DNA of 64,000 nt, taken from assembly GCA_002733205.1 (NCBI GenBank), contig NVUW01000007.1, positions 1 through 64,000 on the forward strand, given 5' to 3'. Each line of letters opens with the position of its first letter. Position 1 is the stretch's first letter. The notes below the pieces were generated by a model. It had not been told where the DNA came from. It saw nothing but the letters and a program-made list of their open reading frames with translations, and did no database searches. A program made the translations under genes and the position numbers. Shown here in pieces: positions 57,767 through 64,000 of this stretch. This DNA comes from Thalassobium sp. Its GTDB lineage: Bacteria > Pseudomonadota > Gammaproteobacteria > Pseudomonadales > Oceanobacteraceae.

Positions 57767-58093
57767 ATGCAGAAATATGTTGTTTTTACATGCGTCAGAT
57801 GTAAGAAATCACTTGGAAAGTTGACGCCAAAAGGAATCTTTCAGATTTTGGATAGTAGGGGGATGGTCTACAAATGTTGCAACTGCGGACGTAGATATCA
57901 GACGACTGCATTCGCCTTTTTTATTCATCTGGCTGTCGCTGGTAGTCTTTTGATTTCAGGATTGATTTTTTCGGGATATTGTTCGGGGTCTTTGTATATA
58001 TCATTGCTGGTATTTGCATTGTTCTTGATTTACTACGCTGCTTTTATGCCTTTGAAGCCTGTTGTATTAAAAATGAACAATGATATTAAGTGA
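57767..58093 (+). CDS. zinc-ribbon two-helix membrane protein, copy 1
   Basis: The 108-residue protein, from ATG 57767, has CVRC at residues 10-13 and CCNC (residues 38-41), a zinc-ribbon pattern, then two membrane helices (FFIHLAVAGSLLISGLIFSG and LYISLLVFALFLIYYAAF) and a cytosolic tail PLKPVVLKMNN. The same protein is encoded at 59587-59913 with four residue differences or so. A longer frame starts at 57608 but the upstream part is not shared. No named family; small membrane proteins of this kind are frequent as immunity proteins (inference). Confidence 0.82.
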   Translation: MQKYVVFTCVRCKKSLGKLTPKGIFQILDSRGMVYKCCNCGRRYQTTAFAFFIHLAVAGSLLISGLIFSGYCSGSLYISLLVFALFLIYYAAFMPLKPVVLKMNNDIK

Positions 58094-58205
58094 GTCGCCT
58101 GCGCATTGTAAGCTTTTCAGATGAAGTTAAGACTGTGTGTGGATGAGTGTTGACGTGGGTAGCTTATGTCATATGCCGGGTTTGAACTATATTTCGAGAG
58201 TCCGG
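57767..58205 (+). repeat. duplicated segment, copy 1
   Basis: From the start codon of the zinc-ribbon gene to about 110 bp past its stop, the sequence is nearly identical to 59587-60025 (offset 1820 bp), then diverges gradually. The left edge is sharp at the ATG. Confidence 0.9.
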
Positions 58206-58307
58206 GTAGTGTGGAACGATGCAGTAAATAAATAGGCCCCCATCTTGGTGGTTGCTTATCTGAAATGAGTAATCAGACCTTTTGAATAAGATTGTTAAGG
58301 AACGAGA

Positions 58308-58617
58308 ATGCCGATAAATATAGATGTCTTGTTGTCTATTTTGGTTGGTGGATTATATGGTTCTATATTCTCTTTTGTGCTTGTCCCACTGTATTCTTGG
58401 GCGCTAAGCAAGAAGGATAGTATTCGAATTTCAGTTATCTTGTTTGTTTCATTTTTGGGGCCATTGTTTATGATTTTACACAAGAAAACAGTTATTTTTT
58501 GGTCTGGAAGAAACTGAGAATTTTAGCGGATTGGTGTTTGCGATTGTATGTATTTTGGTTTTTATTATATATGGGATGAAACTGAAAATATTTTCCCGAA
58601 AACCGGGAAAATATTAA
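58308..58617 (+). pseudogene. small multi-helix membrane protein, probably frameshifted
   Basis: ATG 58308, with AAGGA upstream, opens a 69-residue frame with two helices (LLSILVGGLYGSIFSFVLV and RISVILFVSFLGPLFMIL), ending at 58517. After a six-T run at 58495-58500 the next frame continues with FGLEETENFSGLVFAIVCIL and a further helix up to 58617. One T fewer would join them into about 103 residues with four helices. Whether this is a real frameshift, programmed slippage or a sequencing error is open. Confidence 0.55.
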
Positions 58618-59000
58618 ATTATCTAAGGGGTACCTATGATGTATTCAGTGTTTGCCTCGGTTTGCTGAAAAGTTCAGGTCAAGATGCCAATTTAAAGGAT
58701 GCTGTGGGAGTTGTACTGTCTGCTGCTGTCGGGACTTATCTAGATGGTGGTAGCTATGTCGATGCTGCAAAAGCTGCTTCAATATCATTTCTCGCGAATA
58801 CTTTCGGAGGGAAGGTAGGTACGAATATTCAGCGGAGAATTGGTCAAGGGATTGATGCCCCTGCAAAGATTCTACATGAGGTTGCGTCATCATTGTCGGC
58901 AGCACAGAAAGTACTCTTAGCGCAAATTCTGTCCTCTGCTTTAAATATCACTGTAGAAGAAGCTGAGAGAATATTGAATGAGGTTTTGAATGGCTGTTAA
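58548..59000 (+). CDS. hypothetical protein, possible C-terminal remnant of a polymorphic toxin-like protein
   Basis: The 150-residue frame has no ribosome binding site at ATG 58548, which overlaps the previous frame. The useful part, from about residue 28, contains DAVGVVLSAAVGTYLDGGSY and AAKAASISFLANTFGGKVG, an Ala/Gly-rich helical region, then a helical tail (LSAAQKVLLAQILSSALNIT). It looks like the end of a larger protein whose N-terminus is gone. No catalytic motif is visible, so toxin origin is only a guess. The next gene starts 11 bp before its stop. Confidence 0.55.
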   Translation: MYFGFYYIWDETENIFPKTGKILNYLRGTYDVFSVCLGLLKSSGQDANLKDAVGVVLSAAVGTYLDGGSYVDAAKAASISFLANTFGGKVGTNIQRRIGQGIDAPAKILHEVASSLSAAQKVLLAQILSSALNITVEEAERILNEVLNGC

Positions 59001-59352
59001 TAAAAAAGTGGTTGTATTTCATTGTGCTCGATGTGGTAGTTCAATGAAACGTTTATACCTGACTAATGCATTTGGTGCGCTTGGGTACATAGGTGGACGT
59101 TTCAAATGTCCTTGCTGCGGACTGCTGTATTCGTCGTCTGGTTGGGTGGGTGGGGTTTACAGCTTGGTTTTTTATTTGTTAGCAGCTTTTTGCTTTTTAG
59201 GTATTGCCTTTTTCGGGGGGGATGAAAAATTTGATCTTTTAGGTGTGGGAATATTTCTTTCAATGACTCTTATGTTTTTATATATGTATGGAGCGTTTCG
59301 GCCTTTAACTCCTGTTTTGCATAAATTTAAATCACCAAATGGTCGGGATTAA
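58990..59352 (+). CDS. zinc-ribbon two-helix membrane protein, divergent paralog
   Basis: The 120-residue protein overlaps the upstream frame by 11 bp (translational coupling). It has the same plan as the 57767 and 59587 proteins: KVVVFHCARCG, then FKCPCCGLLY, two helices (YSLVFYLLAAFCFLGIAFF and LLGVGIFLSMTLMFLYMY) and the tail AFRPLTPVLHKF, compared with AFMPLKPVVLKM. It is therefore a diverged member of the same family. Confidence 0.8.
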   Translation: MAVNKKVVVFHCARCGSSMKRLYLTNAFGALGYIGGRFKCPCCGLLYSSSGWVGGVYSLVFYLLAAFCFLGIAFFGGDEKFDLLGVGIFLSMTLMFLYMYGAFRPLTPVLHKFKSPNGRD

Positions 59353-59586
59353 CAGGAGTCTGCTTGCTGGTGCATCTCTGAATAATCAGTGCTCACTTCG
59401 GTTTGCTTTATGTGTTCAGATAAAAACGCTATGCTTAAGGTATAAAAGGTTGCGTTAAATAGTGTCAATAAAGTTGTTTTTCAGGAAGTCCGGCAAGGCG
59501 TCGACTCAATACCAATGGTATAAATTATGAAGGAGTCATGATCTATATAGAATACAATGGTTGTTGATTATAATGAGGGCGTGTGT

Positions 59587-59913
59587 ATGCAGAAATATGT
59601 TGTTTTTACATGTGTCAGATGTAAGAAATCACTTGGAAAGTTGACGCCAAAAGGAATCTTTCATATTTTGGATAGTAGGGGGATGGTCTACAAATGTTGC
59701 AACTGCGGACGTAGATATCAGACGACTGCATTCACCTTTTTTATTCATCTGGCTGTCGCTGGTAGTCTTTTGATTTCAGGATTGATTTTTTCGGGATATT
59801 GTTCGGGGTCTTTGTATATATCATTGCTGGTATTTGCATTATTCTTGATTTACTACGCTGCTTTTATGCCGTTGAAGCCTGTTGTATTAAAAATGAACAA
59901 TATTATTAAGTAA
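59587..59913 (+). CDS. zinc-ribbon two-helix membrane protein, copy 2
   Basis: The 108-residue product from ATG 59587 (GAGGGC upstream) is almost the same as that of 57767-58093: the visible residue changes are Q to H, A to T and D to I. CxxC pairs, two helices and the PLKPVV tail are all kept, so both copies may be functional. Confidence 0.82.
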   Translation: MQKYVVFTCVRCKKSLGKLTPKGIFHILDSRGMVYKCCNCGRRYQTTAFTFFIHLAVAGSLLISGLIFSGYCSGSLYISLLVFALFLIYYAAFMPLKPVVLKMNNIIK

Positions 59914-60025
59914 GTCGCCTGCGCATTGTAAGCTTTTCAGATGAAGTCAGGAGTGTGTGGTGGATGAGTGCTTAAGTAGGGGGCTGATGTCATATACCGG
60001 GTTTGAGCTATATTTCGAGTTGCCG
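59587..60025 (+). repeat. duplicated segment, copy 2
   Basis: This is the partner of 57767-58205. Homology extends past the gene into the start of the next frame (MSYTGFELYFE), which is intact here but ends early in copy 1 (MSYAGFELYFESPGSVERCS followed by a stop). Confidence 0.9.
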
Positions 60026-60148
60026 AGTAGAGTGAAACGACGCTATCTTGAACAAACAGGTCAGTCTGGTTTTGATTTGGCAGAGTCTATAGGTGGGAAG
60101 AAAACTCGCAGTCCGCAGCTTCCTAAAACGGTACCATTTTGTGATTGA
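59987..60148 (+). CDS. small hypothetical protein, probably a remnant
   Basis: ATG 59987, with AGGGGG upstream, gives 53 residues: MSYTGFELYFELPSRVKRRY, then LEQTGQSGFDLAESIGG and a short tail. The first 14 residues are duplicated in truncated form at about 58168-58232. The 3' end overlaps the next frame by 56 bp. It may be the N-terminal remainder of a larger gene. No family is recognised. Confidence 0.4.
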   Translation: MSYTGFELYFELPSRVKRRYLEQTGQSGFDLAESIGGKKTRSPQLPKTVPFCD

Positions 60149-60626
60149 GAATAAAGTGCTTAGAGTTGTATGTCGTTCAGTTCTGATTATTGCGGCTCTT
60201 TGGCTGGTTTACGTTGTGTGGAAAGCTATTGTGTCATCGCCTTATTACCATCTCTTTGAACGGCGCTTTGATGGTGGTGAACATTATAATCTGAAAACTG
60301 ATTGCAGTGGCTTTGGTGTTTTTAATCATTTGGTCTCCACGGATAATGATCAATTTCTGATTTCGTATGTCTCAAATGAACATTTGAGATGGTTTTCGTT
60401 AGTGAAGCGAGACTCCATTGATGATGAGGTGATTTACATTCAGCCAGAAAAGTATCCGGATTTTTTATTAATTGAGAGAGCGGGGTTTGATTCTGGTATG
60501 TTGGTTTTTCTTTATTCTCAAAAGTATGGGGTTTTAATTGGTGTGGATAAATACCAGCTGGAAGATGATTTTTTCCAGAACTTTATGCGAAGTTACGGTT
60601 GCTGTTTGAAGGAAAGTTTCAAGTAA
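60093..60626 (+). CDS. single-helix membrane protein of unknown function
   Basis: The 177-residue frame starts at GTG 60093; GTG 60141 is an alternative. One membrane helix (VCRSVLIIAALWLVYVVWKA, about residues 27-46) is followed by a 130-residue domain with FERRFDGGEHYNLKTDCSGF, FLISYVSNEHLRWFSLVKRD and YGVLIGVDKYQLEDDFFQNF, a beta-rich soluble domain probably outside the membrane. AT-rich. No family is recognised; an immunity-type role is possible from context. Confidence 0.7.
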   Translation: MGRKLAVRSFLKRYHFVIENKVLRVVCRSVLIIAALWLVYVVWKAIVSSPYYHLFERRFDGGEHYNLKTDCSGFGVFNHLVSTDNDQFLISYVSNEHLRWFSLVKRDSIDDEVIYIQPEKYPDFLLIERAGFDSGMLVFLYSQKYGVLIGVDKYQLEDDFFQNFMRSYGCCLKESFK

Positions 60627-60692
60627 GGTTCGGTGATGGATTGAAAAGGTAGCTGAACTAAAATGTGTCCAATAAACTGAAGTGGGTGGTGT

Positions 60693-61082
60693 GTGAAACG
60701 TACTGTTTTTAACCGGATTTTAGTTCTGGCTATGCTGATATACAGTGTTTTTGTGTTCTTGCCATATTTTTATGGTTCGTTGTATTCTGAGGAAGAGCTG
60801 AACTTTCTGTTTTACATGCCAGTCAAGCCATTGTTTGAAATCCCTTACTGGTTTGGCTGGATCATATATGCGCTGTCGATGTTTTGTTATCTGAGTATCT
60901 ACTTTGGCTATACAATAGTTCGGTATCTGTATGTCGCGGTTCTGTTTTTTAATGTGCTGTTTAGTATTCTGTCTGGAGTGGCGGCGTACACAGGGTTTGA
61001 AATCTCTGTAATCGTAATTCTCTCAACGATTGATGGCATTGTTCTGAGTTTTTTGTTTTTGAATAAACAAAATTCTGGTTGA
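60693..61082 (+). CDS. four-helix membrane protein of unknown function
   Basis: The 129-residue protein from GTG 60693 has four hydrophobic segments (ILVLAMLIYSVFVFLPYF, WFGWIIYALSMFCYLSIYF, LYVAVLFFNVLFSILSGVAA, VIVILSTIDGIVLSFLFL) and hardly any soluble part. It is AT-rich like its neighbours. No family is recognised. Its 3' half is overlapped by a minus-strand zinc-ribbon frame. Confidence 0.72.
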   Translation: MKRTVFNRILVLAMLIYSVFVFLPYFYGSLYSEEELNFLFYMPVKPLFEIPYWFGWIIYALSMFCYLSIYFGYTIVRYLYVAVLFFNVLFSILSGVAAYTGFEISVIVILSTIDGIVLSFLFLNKQNSG

Positions 61083-61417
61083 TTACTTGGCTGCGTGAGG
61101 GCCTTGTTGGTTATCGTGTTACTTGATTTCGTACTGGCCGTTGTTTTGTGCTGCTGTTGACACGTGTCAGCTGGATTGCAGAATAACAGCAGGAATACAG
61201 CCATCTCATCCGGAGGATGGGCGTTAATCCGGCAATCCCTGCACTGATCAGGTGCCTGATTACCGTTATGCAGTCTGTAGCAGAGCCTGCAACGGGAGCC
61301 TGATTGCGCCTGCTGTTCAAAATATAACCACCAGAGCATCCGACACTGCGGACACTGACATATCCTGAATGAGGAAAGCTTGCACCGGCGGGAAATGTTG
61401 GCACACTCTGCTGTCAT
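60908..61417 (-). CDS. zinc-ribbon protein, minus strand (end uncertain)
   Basis: ATG 61417, with AGAGG 11 bp upstream, opens a frame whose first 75 residues hold cysteine pairs CQCPQC, CRLC and CRDC, as in a multi-zinc ribbon, followed by a hydrophobic stretch (MAVFLLLFC). The last 70 residues are antisense to the four-helix gene and may not be native. A decayed relative of the ribbon lies at 57678-57747, which supports that the first part is or was a gene. Confidence 0.45.
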   Translation of the reverse strand: MTAECANISRRCKLSSFRICQCPQCRMLWWLYFEQQAQSGSRCRLCYRLHNGNQAPDQCRDCRINAHPPDEMAVFLLLFCNPADTCQQQHKTTASTKSSNTITNKALTQPSNQPEFCLFKNKKLRTMPSIVERITITEISNPVYAATPDRILNSTLKNRTATYRYRTIV

Positions 61418-61569
61418 ATCAGTCTGCCTCTGAGGTGGTTGGGCAGGCAAACACAATAATAAATCTCTGCATCGGACTGGCGTTGTGCCAGCTGCTCTCA
61501 GGTCGCCTTCGTAGTAAAAGGGGGCCGCAGTGAGGGGCTGACTGCCGGAGTTGTAATGGATAGCTGCTG

Positions 61570-63894
61570 ATGAACACTGTTGTTTTGGGGAAGATGCGCT
61601 GCGGCGGGTTTACTGGTCGTCTGCAGACTGGTTTGAAAAAGTCTGGCTGGCTGAAGGCTGTAAGCGCAGTTACCGGGCGCTTTGGCGGCGCAGGGCTATG
61701 GCTGGCAGGCACGCTGTTGCTTGTGGGGTGCAGCGATCAGGCCTGGAATAATCCGCATCCGGAATCCGAAGCCAGTGCCAATATTCTCTATTCCAGTTTT
61801 TCAGAACGTCCCAAATTCCTTGATCCGGCCCGCTCTTACAGTGCCGATGAATCACGCTTTATTGACCAGATTTACGAGCCGCCTCTGGCTTACGACTACC
61901 TTAAACGTCCTTACGAGCTGATCCCCAATACCCTGACGGCGATGCCGGATATCCGTTACAGCGATGCCGATGGCAATGAGGTGGATGCCAACAGCGAAAA
62001 CATTGCCTTTTCTACCTACCATTTTCAGTTACAACCCGGAATTCGCTATCAGCCGCATCCGGCCTTTGCCCTGAATGAAAACGGTGAATCACGCTATCTG
62101 TTTGCCTCGGCCGCCGAATCAGAGCAATACCGCAGTCTCGACGATTTTACTGAGCAGGGCAGCCGTGAACTGGTGGCCGAAGATTATGTGTATCAGGTTA
62201 AACGCCTGGCCGACCCTAAACTGCTGTCGCCGGTACGTGCACTGCTCAGCGATTATATTGTCGGCATGACAGAGTTCAGCCAGATTGCGAGTGATACGCG
62301 TAAAGCACTGGAAGAAAAAGCAGGCAAGCAGGCCTGGCTGGATTTACGCGAGCTCAGTATGGCCGGTGTTGAAGCCCAGAGCCGTTACGATTTTACCATC
62401 CGCTTAAAAGGCAAATATCCGCAGTTTAAATACTGGCTGGCCTTTCACTTTTTTGCTCCCATCCCCTGGGAGGTCGATCGTTTTTACCATCAGCCTGGGC
62501 TGGCCGACCGTAATATTGTGCTGAACTGGCACCCGGTGGGCACCGGTCCATTTATGATGACGCGCAATAATCCCAACGAAGTCATTATTCTGGAAAAGAA
62601 CCCGAATTACCGCGCCGATTATTATCCTGCTGAAGGTTCGCCTGAGGATGTTGCAGCCGGTTTACTGGATGACGCCGGAAAGCAATTGCCATTACTGGAT
62701 AAAGTGGTTTACCGGTTGGAAAAAGAAGCCATTCCGCTGTGGACCAAGTTTATGCAGGGCTATTACGACCGCTCTGGTATTGCCAGTGACAGTTTTGATC
62801 AGGCGATCCGCGTCAGCAGCGATGGCATTGGCCTGAGCCCGGAAATGACGGCCAAAGGCGTAACGCTGGAAAAAGAAGTGGTGCTGGGCAGTTATTATCT
62901 TGCCTTTAATATGCTCGACCCAGTTGTCGGCGATAAAGGGGATGCCAAAAGCCGCGAACGTGCACGCAAGCTGCGTCAGGCAATCGCCATTGTTTACGAT
63001 CAGCAGGAAATGATTTCGATTTTTGCCAACGGCCGTGGCGAAGTCGCGATGAGCCCGATACCGCCGGGTATTTTCGGTTATCAGAGTGGCGAAGAGGGCA
63101 TTAACCCTTATGTGTTTGACTGGGTGGATGGCAAGCCACAGCGTAAATCGCTGGAAGAGGCCAAACGGTTATTGGCCGAAGCCGGTTACCCGGGCGGCCG
63201 CCATGCCAAAACCGGTGAGCCGCTGGTGCTGAATCTGGATACCCCGACCGGTGGCAGTGGCGGCAGCGCCATGCAGAACTGGATGATCAAACAATTTAAA
63301 AAGCTGAATATTCAGCTCAATATCCGTGGTACAGACTACAACCGCTTTAAAGAAAAAATGCAGACCGGTAATGCCCAGTTATTCCAGTGGGGCTGGCTGG
63401 CCGATTATCCGGATGCCGAAAACTTCCTGTTTTTACAGTACGGTAATAACGGTCAGGTGATCAGCGGTGGCAGTGGGGTAAATTCCACTAATTACAATAA
63501 TGCCGAATACAACCGTTTATTCGACCAGATGCAGCTGATGGAAGACTCACCGCAGCGCATGGAGATTATCCGCCGTATGATTGCCATTCTGCAGCGCGAT
63601 GCGGTGTGGGCATCCGGCTGGCATCCGCATTCCTATGTGCTGAATAATCATTGGGTACGTAATGTTAAGGCCCACGGCATCAGTAAAAGTGTGGTGAAGT
63701 ATTTTGCCGTGGATACTGAACAACGCAGCCAGGCACAGGCGGCCTGGAATGCTCCGGTGTTATGGCCCATTTTTGTCGTCGTTGGAATTCTGCTGATTGC
63801 GTTGCTGCCGGGTTATCGTGGCTTCCGCCGTCGCCAGCAGCGTCGTATTCAAACGGCGCTGACAAATACTACACCTGCAGAAAAGGAGGGCTGA
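61570..63894 (+). CDS. oligopeptide-type ABC transporter substrate-binding lipoprotein with C-terminal helix
   Basis: The 774-residue protein belongs to the family 5 (peptide/nickel) binding proteins: ILYSSFSERPKFLDPARSYS near the mature N-terminus, LNWHPVGTGPFMMTRNNPNE near residue 318, and FQWGWLADYPDAENFLFLQY near residue 605. A lipobox (LLLVGC, Cys54) follows a long basic leader; the true start may be downstream of ATG 61570. Unusually, the end has a membrane helix (LWPIFVVVGILLIALLPGY) and a basic tail RRRQQRRIQ. It precedes a permease gene by 1 bp. The substrate is probably a peptide. Confidence 0.93.
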   Translation: MNTVVLGKMRCGGFTGRLQTGLKKSGWLKAVSAVTGRFGGAGLWLAGTLLLVGCSDQAWNNPHPESEASANILYSSFSERPKFLDPARSYSADESRFIDQIYEPPLAYDYLKRPYELIPNTLTAMPDIRYSDADGNEVDANSENIAFSTYHFQLQPGIRYQPHPAFALNENGESRYLFASAAESEQYRSLDDFTEQGSRELVAEDYVYQVKRLADPKLLSPVRALLSDYIVGMTEFSQIASDTRKALEEKAGKQAWLDLRELSMAGVEAQSRYDFTIRLKGKYPQFKYWLAFHFFAPIPWEVDRFYHQPGLADRNIVLNWHPVGTGPFMMTRNNPNEVIILEKNPNYRADYYPAEGSPEDVAAGLLDDAGKQLPLLDKVVYRLEKEAIPLWTKFMQGYYDRSGIASDSFDQAIRVSSDGIGLSPEMTAKGVTLEKEVVLGSYYLAFNMLDPVVGDKGDAKSRERARKLRQAIAIVYDQQEMISIFANGRGEVAMSPIPPGIFGYQSGEEGINPYVFDWVDGKPQRKSLEEAKRLLAEAGYPGGRHAKTGEPLVLNLDTPTGGSGGSAMQNWMIKQFKKLNIQLNIRGTDYNRFKEKMQTGNAQLFQWGWLADYPDAENFLFLQYGNNGQVISGGSGVNSTNYNNAEYNRLFDQMQLMEDSPQRMEIIRRMIAILQRDAVWASGWHPHSYVLNNHWVRNVKAHGISKSVVKYFAVDTEQRSQAQAAWNAPVLWPIFVVVGILLIALLPGYRGFRRRQQRRIQTALTNTTPAEKEG

Positions 63895-63895
63895 C

Positions 63896-64000
63896 ATGCT
63901 GGCTTATATTATCCGTCGTTTAGCCTACGCCCTGCCGATTCTTCTCGGTGTAAACCTGCTGACCTTTGCCCTGTTTTTTATGGTGAATACACCGGATCAG
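63896..64000 (+). CDS. ABC transporter permease, oligopeptide type (5' end only)
   Basis: ATG 63896 is preceded by AAGGAGG and opens MLAYIIRRLAYALPILLGVN, then LLTFALFFMVNTPDQ, the classic beginning of DppB/OppB-type permeases. The gene runs out of the window. It forms an operon with the binding protein gene, one base after its stop. Confidence 0.9.
   Translation, partial: MLAYIIRRLAYALPILLGVNLLTFALFFMVNTPDQ

Noticed and set aside
59440-59470. GTTGCGTTAAATAG as an attC right end
   Set aside because: No matching left core or complementary arm could be found upstream.

Overview
The window looks like a chromosomal segment of a free-living Gram-negative gammaproteobacterium, probably a marine or aquatic Oceanospirillales or Pseudomonas-like lineage. 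That placement is an inference from gene content and order (holC-hypothetical-valS, a complete rnfABCDGE operon, dapE-rlmA, DUF3135, PurT, MetE) and from the many RND, outer-membrane and chemotaxis genes. I saw no rRNA or tRNA gene, CRISPR array, integrase or intact transposase.

Layout. (1) 1-1.9 kb: remains of an integron gene-cassette array: an SMI1/KNR4-like 3' end, an attC-like site, an alpha/beta-hydrolase cassette, a VCR-like attC cut by an IS3-family fragment, and a DUF7000 cassette. (2) 1.9-11.1 kb: housekeeping genes (valS, holC, a TetR regulator, rlmA, dapE, a purine phosphoribosyltransferase, a CheX-like protein). (3) 11.3-16.9 kb: a TetR-controlled envelope transport locus (MMPL/RND pump, LolA-like periplasmic protein, outer-membrane barrel). 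(4) 17-22.7 kb: a tripartite RND efflux operon (outer-membrane factor, adaptor, pump) with overlapping genes, then a SulP anion transporter. (5) 24.5-30.7 kb: a sensor histidine kinase and a second adaptor-RND pair with an AT-rich palindromic operator. (6) 30.8-48.5 kb: mixed core genes, including a heme-c chemoreceptor, two Nudix hydrolases, gamma carbonic anhydrase, purT, a GGDEF protein, a MerR-permease metal(loid) module with a cysteine-repeat N-terminus, a DUF3833 lipoprotein, metE with a MetR box, and trhO. (7) 49.6-55.9 kb: the rnfABCDGE ion-pumping electron-transfer operon, flanked by dispersed palindromic repeats. (8) 56-61.4 kb: an AT-rich accessory island with a 145-bp tandem REP array, a second cassette relic with a near-ideal attC, and a cluster of small zinc-ribbon/membrane proteins with a recent duplication and decayed genes that resembles a toxin-immunity or orphan-immunity locus. 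(9) 61.6-64 kb: an oligopeptide-type ABC transporter (binding protein and the start of a permease).

The most unusual parts are the two cassette relics about 55 kb apart and the small-protein island between 57.6 and 61.4 kb. The latter holds three members of a zinc-ribbon plus two-helix family, two of them almost identical copies whose homology begins at the start codon.
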